NCBI GenBank assembly: GCA_902493275.1
Contig: CABUOQ010000008.1
Location: 1-59,415 of the forward strand
Reading direction: 5' to 3'
DNA: 59,415 nucleotides
DNA from: an uncultured Bacillota bacterium
GTDB taxonomy: Bacteria; Bacillota_I; Bacilli_A; RFN20; CAG-449
The notes below the pieces were generated by a model. The model searched no databases. It worked only from the letters and a program-made list of their open reading frames with translations, and had not been told where the DNA came from. Below, in pieces: positions 8,850 through 17,206 of this stretch. Every line of letters begins with the position of its first letter. Position 1 is the first letter of the stretch. Made by a program: the position numbers and the translations under genes.

Positions 8850-8857
8850 TGATACAA
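8850..8857 (+). promoter_or_regulatory. Likely -10 box of the nadK promoter
   Basis: TGATACAAT is a near-consensus -10 about 35 nt upstream of the nadK start in the divergent region. No strong -35 is evident. Confidence 0.4.
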
Positions 8858-8893
8858 TATTTAAGTAAAGAATTCTATATTGGAGATTAGTAA

Positions 8894-9679
8894 ATGCGAT
8901 TTTTTATTTGTTCAAATGAAGATGAAGTATCTTATAGACTAAGTGCGTATTTAAAAGAAAAGCTTACTTCATCGAAGAAGTATGAATTTTGTGAGGAAAA
9001 TCCTAATATTGTTATTTCTATCGGTGGCGATGGACGCTTTTTAAGAACAATAAGAAAATACATTAATCAACTTAATTCCGTTGCCTTTGTTGGTTTAGCT
9101 ACTGGTAAACTCGGTTTTTTATGTGAATATAGGCATGATGAAGTCGATGATTTGATAAATTCAATGCTTACGAGCGCTCCCCATTATATAAGTCATCGAA
9201 TGGTAGAAGTAAAAATGGGAAATTATCATGACTATTTTCTAAATGAAGTCCGAGTAGAAAGAGTATTTCATACTTTTATCTGCAATGTAAAAATTAATGA
9301 TATCGCCCTTGAAAAATTCCGGGGTAATGGATTAAATTTTTCTTCATCTATCGGATCTACGGCGTATAATCGTTCCTTAGGAGGACCATTAATTAATTCT
9401 CGAATTCCAGTATTAATTATGGGAGAAGTAGCGTCCATTAATCATAATAGTTATCGCAATTTGAATTCTTTTTTAGTACTTCAAGATTATGATAAAGTGA
9501 CATTAACAGGTGATTTTGAAGGTTGTATTATTGGAGGAGATAACGTTTTTAAAAAAATTGGTGCTTCTTTGAGAAATAAAGAAATTAATATCATGCTTAG
9601 TAGTAAAAGTGCGATATTTGCTGTTTATCGAAATTCAAATTACTATTGCAAATTAAAAAATAGTTTTATATTAGATTAA
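8894..9679 (+). CDS. nadK: NAD kinase
   Basis: Phosphorylates NAD to NADP using ATP or polyphosphate in the cytoplasm. The GGDGRFLRTIRKY segment at about residue 44 is the catalytic GGDG motif. NEVRVER and the later GNGLNFSSSIGSTAYNRSLGGPLI match the conserved NE/D and glycine-rich NAD-binding motif. At 261 residues it has the usual Bacilli length. TTGGAGA precedes the ATG. It is followed after 13 nt by the EIIB-like membrane protein, so the two may share a transcript. Confidence 0.94.
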   Translation: MRFFICSNEDEVSYRLSAYLKEKLTSSKKYEFCEENPNIVISIGGDGRFLRTIRKYINQLNSVAFVGLATGKLGFLCEYRHDEVDDLINSMLTSAPHYISHRMVEVKMGNYHDYFLNEVRVERVFHTFICNVKINDIALEKFRGNGLNFSSSIGSTAYNRSLGGPLINSRIPVLIMGEVASINHNSYRNLNSFLVLQDYDKVTLTGDFEGCIIGGDNVFKKIGASLRNKEINIMLSSKSAIFAVYRNSNYYCKLKNSFILD

Positions 9680-9692
9680 TAAGGAGAAGAAT

Positions 9693-10064
9693 ATGTATTT
9701 CATGTTAATTTTATTAGAGGGAATTCAATGGCTTTATTTTGTGGCTTTACCGATTATTGGAGCAATGTTGTTGATTGTGGCCCTAGTATTAGTTATAAGA
9801 AGCATTAAAAAAAATAAATTTCTTAAACAAAGAGAAACGTCTAATGTCGAATTAATTAACTACTTAGGAGGAAGAGATAATATTATTTCTTCTAAAGCCG
9901 CTGGTTCTAGATTGGCTTTAGTATTAAAAGATTACTCATTAATTGATGATGAGCAAATTAAAAGATTAGGTGTGGAGCGCATAATAAAAATGTCTAATAA
10001 AGTGACTCTACTTATCGGAGAAGAAGACGCTAAAAAGATTGATAAAATCATCTCTAATCAATAA
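9693..10064 (+). CDS. Membrane-anchored EIIB-like PTS domain lacking the phospho-cysteine
   Basis: This 123-residue protein has one N-terminal membrane segment (about 13-36) and then a domain matching glucose-type PTS EIIB. LGGRDNI, SRLALVLKD, a central LGVERIIKMSNKV and LLIG line up with the EIIB pattern LGGKENI...TRLR...LGA...GNN...IG. The position of the phosphorylated Cys (usually in a DACITRLR-type motif) is KAAGSRLA, with Ala instead. It therefore cannot carry phosphate in the normal way and may be regulatory or structural. AAGGAG precedes the ATG. It lies 13 nt after nadK, and its 3' end overlaps the opposing small Tyr-rich gene by 7 nt. Confidence 0.75.
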   Translation: MYFMLILLEGIQWLYFVALPIIGAMLLIVALVLVIRSIKKNKFLKQRETSNVELINYLGGRDNIISSKAAGSRLALVLKDYSLIDDEQIKRLGVERIIKMSNKVTLLIGEEDAKKIDKIISNQ

Positions 10065-10306
10065 TAGTGATTGTATGGGTTCATATAAGGATATGGATAG
10101 GTATAATTTCCATATTGATAGGGAACAGTATAAGGATGTTGTGATGGGTAATATGCTGGATAAGCATATTGCTTTTCATTTTTATTATTAATAAAATATG
10201 GAGCGGCTAATCCGCCTATTAAAAGCCCTCCAACAAAAGGAACAAGAAATCCTCCAAAACGTTGATTGGAGTGGCTATTTTCAGGGCAATAATAACAATT
10301 TTTCAT
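10058..10306 (-). CDS. Small Gly/Tyr/Pro-rich protein, possibly coat-like
   Basis: This 82-residue protein begins with a Cys-containing segment (NCYYCPENS). A Gly-rich hydrophobic helix (FGGFLVPFVGGLLIGGLAAPYF) and a Tyr/Pro tail with YPY repeats follow. Such small proteins are common near spore-coat or surface genes in Firmicutes, but I do not recognise a family. GGAGG lies 9 nt before the ATG and forms the 3' arm of a terminator hairpin. The 3' end overlaps the EIIB-like gene on the other strand. Confidence 0.6.
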   Translation of the reverse strand: MKNCYYCPENSHSNQRFGGFLVPFVGGLLIGGLAAPYFINNKNEKQYAYPAYYPSQHPYTVPYQYGNYTYPYPYMNPYNHYY

Positions 10307-10307
10307 A

Positions 10308-10338
10308 TAAAAAAACCTCCATAATATAATATGGAGAT
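10308..10338 (-). terminator. Terminator hairpin that contains a Shine-Dalgarno
   Basis: Minus-strand CTCCATA (10330-10336) and TATGGAG (10317-10323) form a perfect 7-bp stem with a 6-nt loop, followed by G and seven T. It ends the maf transcript, yet GGAGG at 10316-10320 is also the ribosome-binding site of the next gene. Confidence 0.7.
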
Positions 10339-10347
10339 TATTTTTGA

Positions 10348-10893
10348 TTAATCATTTATAATGCCTAATTTTATTAAATCTGCTTTTAATTCTTTAATTG
10401 GTAGTCCAATGACATTTTCTTTTTCACCATCGATGCTATCAATTATTGGAAAACGATCATTATCTTGAATGCCATATGCACCAGCTTTATCAAGCGGAGA
10501 ACCATCTTCGATATATGAGAGAATTAATTCATCGGATAATTTATTCATTTTTACTTTAGTTACTACATGATTCTTTAAAATATAGTCCCTATTAAAGATG
10601 CAATAATAGGTAATAACTTGATGGGTTAATCCAGAAAGTTTTTTTAAAATTTGATAGGCGTCTTTTTTGTCTTTAGGCTTATTGATTATTTCACCCTTAA
10701 ATAAGATAAATGTGTCAGATGCGATAATTATATCATCAGGATAAAGCTCGTGAATCTTTTTTCCTTTTTCAAAAGCAACATCTTCAATTGGATATTCTTT
10801 TTCATTAATATCAGCCGGAATAATTTTAAAATCTTCAACGATTTGTCGAAGTAGTTCGATTCGACGGGGTGATTTTGATGCTAGGATAATCAT
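10348..10893 (-). CDS. maf: Maf-family nucleotide pyrophosphatase
   Basis: A cytoplasmic house-cleaning enzyme that hydrolyses dTTP/UTP or modified nucleotides. It was historically linked to septum formation. The N-terminal ASKSPRRIELLRQI is the family signature. IIASDTFILFKGEIINKPKD and the DKAGAYGIQD segment carry the catalytic Asp and substrate contacts. At 181 residues the length is normal. Its start overlaps the end of the RNase J gene (ATGA-type), so the two are translationally coupled. Confidence 0.93.
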   Translation of the reverse strand: MIILASKSPRRIELLRQIVEDFKIIPADINEKEYPIEDVAFEKGKKIHELYPDDIIIASDTFILFKGEIINKPKDKKDAYQILKKLSGLTHQVITYYCIFNRDYILKNHVVTKVKMNKLSDELILSYIEDGSPLDKAGAYGIQDNDRFPIIDSIDGEKENVIGLPIKELKADLIKLGIIND

Positions 10894-12581
10894 GAGCCAA
10901 TCTTATTCATCACTAGAGGGATAATCATTGGATTACGATGAGTTCGAGTATAAATATATTGAGATATTGTCGCTCTTACGGTGTTTTTAATTTCTCCAAA
11001 AGTAACTTTTGAAGCCAGTATTTCTAATAATGCCTCTTGTAAAATCTCAGAAGCTTTATTATATATCAATTCTGTTTTTTCAGAATCAGCTAAAAAGCCT
11101 GATGATAATAATTGAGGTTTCATTAAAAGCGTATTAGTTTTAGAATCGATAGCCACTAAAACGGAAATCATTCCATCTTCTGATAATAATTTTCGATCTT
11201 TGATAACTGCGGTAGATAAACCTGAAATGTCTTTCCCATCAATATAAATATCTTCTGTTTGAATTCTTCTTCCTGGAGTAATATTGTGATGGAATAAGGT
11301 TAAAGTATCACCATTTCCTAAAACGAAAGTGTTATCTTTGGCAATTCCGACTTGTTCTGCTAATTGAGCATGAATTTTAAGCATGCGATATTCACCATGT
11401 GCAGGCATAAAATACTTTGGCTTTATCAATTTTAATATCAATCTCAACTCTTGTTTACAAGGGTGACCAGAAGCGTGAAGATTTAATAAAACTGAATTTG
11501 TTAAAACATTAGCACCTTGGCGAGTTAATTGATTCACTACGCGATTAATTGAGGCTGTATTACCTGGAATAGGTGAAGACGAGAAAACAATAGTGTCACC
11601 TGGTTGAATTTTTAATGAAGGGTGCTCATTATTAGCTATTCGACTTAATGCAGCCATCGGTTCACCTTGTGAGCCAGTACATAATACGCATATTTCACTT
11701 GGTTTAATGGTTTTAATATTATCTGCAGTTAAAATTGCATTATCAGGAATATGAATATATCCATATTTTCGAGCCATAGAGATGATTGATTCCATAGAGC
11801 GCCCAATTATCATGATTTTTCTTCTATGATTAACGGCTGCCTCTACGATTTGTTGTATACGAGAAACATTTGATGAGAAGGTTGAAATAATTAATCTTCC
11901 TGGAGCCTTTACGAATACTTCATTAATAGAATTTATGACTGATTTTTCACTAGGAGTATAACCTTCTTTTTCCGCGTTTGTTGAATCTGATAATAAAAGA
12001 TCAACTCCTTCATCACCAATTTTAGCAATTCGACTTAAGGAAATATCCTTATCAACTGGAGTTAAGTCAACTTTAAAGTCTCCAGTGGTGACAATTCTTC
12101 CTTGAGGAGTGTCGATACAAATACCATATGAATCTGGTATTGAGTGAGTCATATGGAAAAAAGTCACATTAAAAGTAGAAGCAATATCAATTTGAGAAGA
12201 TTCATCTACTTCAATGATAGTTACTTTCTCTTTAATATTATTTTCTTCTAATTTGTGTTTAATAAGAGCGGCAGCTAATTTAGGAGCGTATATGACAGGA
12301 ATATGAACAGTTTGAATTAAGAATGGAATTCCACCAATATGATCTTCATGACCATGAGTAATAAATAACGCTTTTATCTTCCATCGGTTCTCTTTTAAAT
12401 GATTATAATTAGGTATAACATAATTGATACCCAAAACATCTTCTTCAGGAAACATTACTCCCGCATCAATGATGATTAAATTATTATCATCTTCAATACA
12501 ATAAGTATTTTTTCCAACTTCACCTAAACCACCGAGTGCATAAATTTGAACAGGAGAGTTTATCATGGGAAAATTTGACAT
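10890..12581 (-). CDS. rnj: Ribonuclease J
   Basis: A metallo-beta-lactamase-fold RNase with 5' exonuclease and endonuclease activity, central to mRNA decay and rRNA maturation in Gram-positives. HGHEDHIGGIPF holds the zinc ligands. HMTHSIPDSYG, GDFKVD and the beta-CASP segments (LLLSDSTNAEKEGYT; LCTGSQGEPMAALSRIA; LHASGHPCKQELRLIL; PAHGEYRML) follow in order. At 563 residues it matches RNase J1 (about 555). It leads an operon with maf. Only one J paralogue lies in the window, so J1 versus J2 is not decided. Confidence 0.95.
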   Translation of the reverse strand: MSNFPMINSPVQIYALGGLGEVGKNTYCIEDDNNLIIIDAGVMFPEEDVLGINYVIPNYNHLKENRWKIKALFITHGHEDHIGGIPFLIQTVHIPVIYAPKLAAALIKHKLEENNIKEKVTIIEVDESSQIDIASTFNVTFFHMTHSIPDSYGICIDTPQGRIVTTGDFKVDLTPVDKDISLSRIAKIGDEGVDLLLSDSTNAEKEGYTPSEKSVINSINEVFVKAPGRLIISTFSSNVSRIQQIVEAAVNHRRKIMIIGRSMESIISMARKYGYIHIPDNAILTADNIKTIKPSEICVLCTGSQGEPMAALSRIANNEHPSLKIQPGDTIVFSSSPIPGNTASINRVVNQLTRQGANVLTNSVLLNLHASGHPCKQELRLILKLIKPKYFMPAHGEYRMLKIHAQLAEQVGIAKDNTFVLGNGDTLTLFHHNITPGRRIQTEDIYIDGKDISGLSTAVIKDRKLLSEDGMISVLVAIDSKTNTLLMKPQLLSSGFLADSEKTELIYNKASEILQEALLEILASKVTFGEIKNTVRATISQYIYTRTHRNPMIIPLVMNKIGS

Positions 12582-12671
12582 GTTTAATGACCTCTTTCTT
12601 TTAATTATTATTCTTTGCTTTTTATTAAGAAAATTATAAAATACCTTAAAATAAAAGTAAAGATGAATTAT

Positions 12672-13229
12672 CTATATTAATATTGAATTTTCGATTTGTT
12701 GGAGTGGATTTTCTTTATTGATTCTATCATAATAAACCACACCATTTAAATGATCTAATTCATGTTGAAGAACGATAGCGTCATATCCTTTCGCAGTAAT
12801 TGTGATATTTTTGTCTTTAACAACATCATATGCAGTTAAGGTTATTTTATAATAGCGATATACTAATCCTTCATGATCTTTATTAACTGAAAGGCAGCCC
12901 TCTCCTCCGCTTAAGGCGCATAATTTGACACTAGACGAGATGATTTTAGGATTAACTAGACCATATTCAACTACGTTATCATCACTATCAATATAATAAA
13001 TAGCGTAAAAACGTTTGTTTATTCCAATTTGAGGTGCAGCTAAACCAACTCCAGAACGAATATTATGCTTTTTAGAAAATTCTTCATCTTGGGAGCATTT
13101 TAGATAATTAATCATTTCTTTCAAGGTGTTTTTGATTTCATCAGAGATAGGCATTTCTACTGGTTCACAAATAGTGTGAAGTATCTTTTGCTTATCGTCA
13201 AAAATTTTAAATATTTTGCAAGTCTTCAT
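12672..13229 (-). CDS. def: Peptide deformylase
   Basis: Removes the formyl group from the initiator methionine of new proteins. All three metal-site motifs are present: GVGLAAPQIG, EGCLSV (Cys ligand) and QHELDHLNG (HExxH). The 185-residue length fits the Gram-positive type 2 enzyme. The start at 13229 (MKTCKIFKIFDD) is chosen because it aligns with usual PDF N-termini; in-frame TTG 13265 and an internal ATG would add residues. No Shine-Dalgarno is visible. A possible promoter (TTGAAT, 16 nt, TAAAAT) ends eight bases before this ATG, so the mRNA may be nearly leaderless. Confidence 0.9.
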   Translation of the reverse strand: MKTCKIFKIFDDKQKILHTICEPVEMPISDEIKNTLKEMINYLKCSQDEEFSKKHNIRSGVGLAAPQIGINKRFYAIYYIDSDDNVVEYGLVNPKIISSSVKLCALSGGEGCLSVNKDHEGLVYRYYKITLTAYDVVKDKNITITAKGYDAIVLQHELDHLNGVVYYDRINKENPLQQIENSILI

Positions 13230-13270
13230 ACAAAAATATTTTAGCATTAAAGTAATTTTATTCAAGTAAT

Positions 13271-13301
13271 AAAAAACGGAAAGTTAAGTTTTTACTTTCC
13301 G
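13271..13301 (-). terminator. Intrinsic terminator of the YjcZ-like gene
   Basis: CGGAAAGT and ACTTTCCG form a perfect 8-bp stem. On the minus strand a run of six T follows. It separates the YjcZ-like gene from def. Confidence 0.8.
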
Positions 13302-13313
13302 CTGACAAAATCA

Positions 13314-13481
13314 TTAATACATTTGATTATTATTTAGACAATTGTTAGTCCCAAATCCGATGATTACTAATAAGATAAATAGAACAAGGATAAATGCAAA
13401 GACTCCTCCTAAGCCACTTCCGCTATTACCGCAAGGGCAAGCGTAGCCACAACCTCCTTGAGGATAACCATAATTATACAT
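13314..13481 (-). CDS. YjcZ-like small hydrophobic protein
   Basis: This 55-residue protein has a Gly/Tyr/Cys-rich start (YGYPQGGCGYACPCGNSGSG). One membrane helix with the pattern VFAFILVLFILLVIIGFG follows, the hallmark of YjcZ-family small sporulation-associated proteins. The start at 13481 is set by AGGAGGTGG just upstream; the longer frame from 13499 would overlap that site. It is monocistronic, with a terminator directly downstream. In spore formers such proteins localise to the forespore or coat, but the role here is unknown. Confidence 0.7.
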   Translation of the reverse strand: MYNYGYPQGGCGYACPCGNSGSGLGGVFAFILVLFILLVIIGFGTNNCLNNNQMY

Positions 13482-13573
13482 AATCCACCTCCTGAACACT
13501 TTATAATATGAATAAAATAAATTGAGGTGACAAATCGCTTTATTTTTAAAAACGGGCGAATTAATATAAAAAT

Positions 13574-14356
13574 ATGGAAAACTTAACTTACTTAAATAAA
13601 GATGAAATTAAAACTTATTTAAAAAATAAAATTGAAGTTGAAGTTTATTCAACTCTTGATTCAACATCGACATATGCTAGACAAATTTCAAGTGAAAAAG
13701 ATAATGATTTTTTAATTGCTTGTGAAAGCCAATCATGTGGTCGCGGAAGAAGACATAAATCATTTATTTCAAAAAAAGGAAGTATTTATTTTACGATAGG
13801 GCTAAAATACAATAAAAATATAGATATTGATTATATAACTATAATATCTTGTATAGCATGTGTTAATGTTTTGGAAGAATTAAATATTGATTTAAAAATT
13901 AAATGGGTTAATGATTTATTTTATAAAAATAAGAAGTGTGGAGGTATATTATCAGAGTTAATTCGTGATGAAAATAATAATCCTCAATGTCTTTTAATAG
14001 GGATAGGAATAAATTTAATGGAAGTAGCACTCGATGATTCTATTGAGCAAATAGCATGTGCTTTACCATTAAATAAAGATAAAGCTAATTATATAATTGG
14101 TAACATAGTTGATCAAATTTATAAATTGTTATCCTCTCCAATAAGGGTAATTATGGATAAATATCGAAGTCGATCATTATTATTAAATCAAAAGATTGAT
14201 TTTATGATTGACGATAAACCTTATAAAGGAATAGTAAGAGATATTTCGGATAAAGGATATCTTGTTATCGAAAGTGAAGATGGAATCAAAATTTTAAAAA
14301 GTGGAGAAGTGAGTATTTCTAGTAAATATATCAGTCAAAAATTGCAAGGAAAATAA
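13574..14356 (+). CDS. birA: Biotin--[acetyl-CoA carboxylase] ligase
   Basis: Attaches biotin to the carboxyl carrier protein via biotinyl-AMP. SQSCGRGRRHKSF is the biotin/ATP-binding GRGRxx loop. KWVNDLFYKNKKCGGILSE and LIGIGINL are further core motifs, and a small C-terminal SH3-like part ends near RDISDKGYLVIESEDGI. The 260-residue protein lacks the N-terminal DNA-binding domain of the bifunctional BirA repressor, so it is likely a catalytic-only enzyme. No Shine-Dalgarno is seen upstream of the ATG. Confidence 0.9.
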   Translation: MENLTYLNKDEIKTYLKNKIEVEVYSTLDSTSTYARQISSEKDNDFLIACESQSCGRGRRHKSFISKKGSIYFTIGLKYNKNIDIDYITIISCIACVNVLEELNIDLKIKWVNDLFYKNKKCGGILSELIRDENNNPQCLLIGIGINLMEVALDDSIEQIACALPLNKDKANYIIGNIVDQIYKLLSSPIRVIMDKYRSRSLLLNQKIDFMIDDKPYKGIVRDISDKGYLVIESEDGIKILKSGEVSISSKYISQKLQGK

Positions 14357-14414
14357 AGAGATAGATGTTTCTTTCTAATATTTTTTGCATATTATTAATT
14401 GGTGATGATAATTG

Positions 14415-14792
14415 ATGACATTTGATGAATTTAAAAAATTCATAAAAGATAAACCATTTTTAAAAGAAAAAGTAAAAAATGGATCAACCACCTGGCAAGA
14501 GTTATATGAACATTATGATTTATATGGACCAGATGATGAATTATTTAAAGATGACAAAAAAGAGGAAGAAGTAGAACATCAAGAAGAAGAAAAAGAAGAT
14601 ACAAAAAATAAAGATGATACGATGGGATCATTTTTTAATATGCTATCAGGAATTGATGTCGATAAAATATCAGATGGTTTAAATGGAATGAAAAAGATTT
14701 TGAATATCTTATCTGAAATTACAGTTGGGGATGAAGTGAACACCTTTTCCGCTAGAAGAAATCAAAAACCTTACAAGCGAGATGATGATTAA
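14415..14792 (+). CDS. ylbD: YlbD-like putative coat protein
   Basis: The N-terminal region FKKFIKDKPFLKEKVKNGSTTWQELYEHYDLYGPDD matches the conserved start of Bacillus YlbD (piece by piece: FK.FI..KP.L...V..G..TW.ELYE...L.G.DD). An acidic Glu/Asp/Lys linker and a helical C-terminal part follow. The ATG at 14415 is preferred over TTG 14412, with GGTGATG upstream. It overlaps the ylbE start by one base, as in a coupled pair. The order with ylbE, ylbF, rsmD and coaD supports the call. In Bacillus it is annotated as a coat protein, with little direct evidence. Confidence 0.75.
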   Translation: MTFDEFKKFIKDKPFLKEKVKNGSTTWQELYEHYDLYGPDDELFKDDKKEEEVEHQEEEKEDTKNKDDTMGSFFNMLSGIDVDKISDGLNGMKKILNILSEITVGDEVNTFSARRNQKPYKRDDD

Positions 14793-15001
14793 TGCGTAGT
14801 GAAATCCTTATTCAATTGCAAAAGGATTATGATTATTTTATTTTCTTAAGAGAAAATCCGACATGGCATAAAATTTTAACAAGAGATCCTAGTAAGTATC
14901 GTGATTTTTTAGATGAATATAAAATTAAAAGAAGAAAAAGATTTGTTGATAAAGTTGATGATTTATCAATGATGATTACTTTAGCTAAGGAATTAATTTA
15001 A
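14792..15001 (+). CDS. ylbE: YlbE-like protein
   Basis: A 69-residue helical protein resembling Bacillus YlbE. The pattern FLRENPTWHKILTRDPS parallels the FIREQPLWYRKLSRHP region of that family, followed by a basic stretch and a helix with MMITLA. It starts on the last base of the ylbD stop region, so the two are translationally coupled. The function of YlbE is not established. Confidence 0.75.
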   Translation: MRSEILIQLQKDYDYFIFLRENPTWHKILTRDPSKYRDFLDEYKIKRRKRFVDKVDDLSMMITLAKELI

Positions 15002-15121
15002 ACTGATTTTTTAAAAGGTAAAATCTTCTTTAATTTAAGACAAAATCATAAAAATATATTAAAATATTTAATAATATCACATGAATGTTTTATTACAAAA
15101 GGAGAGTTATTATTTATCTTT

Positions 15122-15805
15122 ATGAATAAATATCAATTTTTATTAGATTTCATCCCATATTTTGAAAATATTACTTCAAATAATATTCGTCTTGACGATG
15201 AACAATTGTTTCTAGATGATCAATTTGAAGATTTTATCGCTAATTTTGAATTGATCGATATTCCTGTTTTTTATAAATATAATAATAACTTAAATTCTAA
15301 TTTAGATATATTATCACATATATTTAGTTTATTACATCAACTTTATCATAAAGATGTTTTCAACATGATAGTTGAGGATAAAATAATATTTAAATTACTC
15401 ACAAAGTTATCTTTAAATGATGATAATGATAATATAAAAATTAATGAAATTAAGCAATTAAACCAGATAAAAATGTTCTCTTTAAAAACCGGTAGCGTTT
15501 TATTTAATCGATATAAAGAATATGAAGTGTTTTTATCTCAATCGATGATTATCTTAACCGAAGAAGGGAAAAGCAAGAAGATAATCTTAAGTCAAAAAAC
15601 TTTAACAATAATCAATGAGTTATTATTAAAGTCTAAGTTCTCTTATTGGAAAAATTATTATAATAATCGCCTAATTAAAGATGGTCATCAATGGGAAATC
15701 ATCGTTAATGATGATGAAAATTTTTATGAATTTAATGGAAGCAATTCGTATCCGTATTTTTATAAATACATTAGAAAAATAGTATCGCTTATTGATTCTT
15801 TTTAG
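15122..15805 (+). CDS. Unknown soluble protein within the ylb block
   Basis: This 227-residue protein has no signal peptide or membrane helix and is Asn/Asp/Leu-rich. A C-terminal segment with WKNYYNNRLIKDGHQWEI, and a later NSYPYFYKYIRK stretch, looks like a conserved core. I do not recognise a family. A good AAAGGAG lies about 17 nt upstream of the ATG, which is far; no alternative ATG, GTG or TTG lies closer. Its 3' end overlaps the opposing DtxR-type gene by 17 nt. Confidence 0.6.
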   Translation: MNKYQFLLDFIPYFENITSNNIRLDDEQLFLDDQFEDFIANFELIDIPVFYKYNNNLNSNLDILSHIFSLLHQLYHKDVFNMIVEDKIIFKLLTKLSLNDDNDNIKINEIKQLNQIKMFSLKTGSVLFNRYKEYEVFLSQSMIILTEEGKSKKIILSQKTLTIINELLLKSKFSYWKNYYNNRLIKDGHQWEIIVNDDENFYEFNGSNSYPYFYKYIRKIVSLIDSF

Positions 15806-16181
15806 AAGTCATCGCTAGATAATGCTCTTTGATTTTTTGAAACGATTCTTCTGATAAATCGTGTTCTATTTTGCAAGCGTCTATTAATGCAGTTTTTTCA
15901 TCTATTCCTAGAGCTTTTAAAGATTCTGAAAGTATTACATGGCGTTCATAGACTTCAGAGGCTTTTTGTAGTCCAATCTCAGTTAAGTAGATGTAGCCAT
16001 TTTTATCGATGGTAATAAAATTGTTTTCCTTTAATTTTTTTATGGCTATCGACACACTTGGTTTAGAAAAAAGCATATCATTAGCGATATCTATAGAACG
16101 AACTTTCCCTAATTTATTGCTTAACATAAGAATTCTTTCTAAATAGTCTTCAGATGATTCTTTTTTCTTTTGATCAATCAT
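15789..16181 (-). CDS. DtxR/MntR-family metal-dependent regulator
   Basis: A 130-residue protein with the family pattern. SSEDYLERILMLSNKLGKVRSIDIA leads into a winged helix (SKPSVSIAIKKLKENNFITI, GYIYLTEIG). A dimer/metal region follows, with ERHVILSESLKALG and DACKIEHDLSEES. The Glu/His/Cys/His positions of this helix pair correspond to the metal site of MntR/IdeR-type proteins. It lacks a C-terminal SH3-like domain, as does MntR. It likely represses metal uptake when manganese or iron is plentiful, but no transporter lies next to it. A consensus promoter precedes it. Confidence 0.88.
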   Translation of the reverse strand: MIDQKKKESSEDYLERILMLSNKLGKVRSIDIANDMLFSKPSVSIAIKKLKENNFITIDKNGYIYLTEIGLQKASEVYERHVILSESLKALGIDEKTALIDACKIEHDLSEESFQKIKEHYLAMTSKKNQ

Positions 16182-16202
16182 TTTTATTTCCTCTTGGTAT
16201 CA

Positions 16203-16231
16203 ATTATAATATAAATTCTTTTTTTTATCAA
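16203..16231 (-). promoter_or_regulatory. Consensus promoter of the DtxR-type gene
   Basis: Minus-strand TTGATA (16226-16231) and TATAAT (16203-16208) are separated by 17 nt, about 22 nt before the ATG at 16181. Confidence 0.75.
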
Positions 16232-16311
16232 ATTTTGTGATAATTAAATCTATTCAATAATGATTTTGGTGTAAATTTTATTATTTGATGATAAAATAAA
16301 TAAGCAAAGTT

Positions 16312-16665
16312 ATGAAATTAGATGATTTAAGATTCAAAATGATAGACATGATTAAGAACATGCCTGAACGCAAAGAACTAATTATTAAAGAAAAAGCGAT
16401 GATGAATGACGGACAAGCCTTAAAGTTAATCGCTAATTTTCAAACATCCCTTGATGATTATAATTTTTCTTTAAAAACATTTGGAGAGAATAATCAACTA
16501 ACAAAGAATAATCAAAAAAAATTATTTGAGGCAAAATTAGAAATGGATAATTATCCAGCAATATATCAATATAATCAGTGTTTAAATAAATGTAATGAAC
16601 CACTTCATTATCTAGAAAATAATTTATTTAAGTTATTTTCTAATAGGAGGAACTTTAAATGCTGA
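16312..16665 (+). CDS. ylbF: YlbF-family protein
   Basis: A 117-residue helical protein of the YlbF/YmcA family. In Bacillus, YlbF (RicF) forms a complex with RicA and RicT that tunes RNase Y and affects competence, biofilm and sporulation. The pattern of an N-terminal helix ending in a short 'LKLIANFQTSLDDY' stretch, then NNQKKLFEAKLEMDNYPAIYQYNQC, fits the family. So does the order ylbF-rsmD-coaD. It overlaps rsmD by 7 nt. The Bacillus protein is longer at its C-terminus (about 149 residues), so the Fe-S cysteine arrangement may differ. No Shine-Dalgarno is seen. Confidence 0.75.
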   Translation: MKLDDLRFKMIDMIKNMPERKELIIKEKAMMNDGQALKLIANFQTSLDDYNFSLKTFGENNQLTKNNQKKLFEAKLEMDNYPAIYQYNQCLNKCNEPLHYLENNLFKLFSNRRNFKC

Positions 16666-17204
16666 GAATTGTGGGAGGAAAGTATCGTCATTTACTTATT
16701 TCCGCTCCAGAGATTTCTTCGACAAGACCAACGACAGATAAAGTAAGAGAGGCTTTAATGTCGGCTTTGGGAATGAGCTTAAAAGATGCGGTGGTGCTTG
16801 ATTTATTTGCCGGTTCAGGAGCTTTGGGCTTAGAAGCTTTATCAAGAGGAAGCAAAAAAGCCTATTTTTGCGATAATAATATGCTAGCGTATAAAACGAT
16901 AAAAAATAACATTGAAAAATTAAGAATAGATGAAGAGGTTGAAGTTATTTTTGGTGATTATTTATCCGCATTAAAAAAAATAAAAGATAAAGGTGAAAAA
17001 ATCGATATTGTTTTTCTTGATCCACCATATGCTAAAGAGGAAGTATATGATAAAGTGACAGATTATTTGTTAGAATGTGATATGCTTTCAGAGAAGGCAA
17101 TAATTGTAAAGGAATGGAATAAAGTTAATAATATAGATGAAAGATTTACGAGTCATAAATCTTATAAATATGGCAAAGTAAATATATTAATAGAAAGAAG
17201 GTAA
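16659..17204 (+). CDS. rsmD: 16S rRNA (guanine(966)-N(2))-methyltransferase
   Basis: An S-adenosylmethionine-dependent methyltransferase acting on G966 of 16S rRNA. RIVGGKYRHLLI and STRPTTDKVREALMSAL are the typical N-terminus. LDLFAGSGALGLEALSRG is SAM motif I, and IVFLDPPYA is the catalytic DPPY. At 181 residues it has the usual length. It overlaps ylbF and is followed by coaD after two bases. TAGGAGGAAC precedes the ATG. Confidence 0.94.
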   Translation: MLRIVGGKYRHLLISAPEISSTRPTTDKVREALMSALGMSLKDAVVLDLFAGSGALGLEALSRGSKKAYFCDNNMLAYKTIKNNIEKLRIDEEVEVIFGDYLSALKKIKDKGEKIDIVFLDPPYAKEEVYDKVTDYLLECDMLSEKAIIVKEWNKVNNIDERFTSHKSYKYGKVNILIERR

Positions 17205-17206
17205 TT

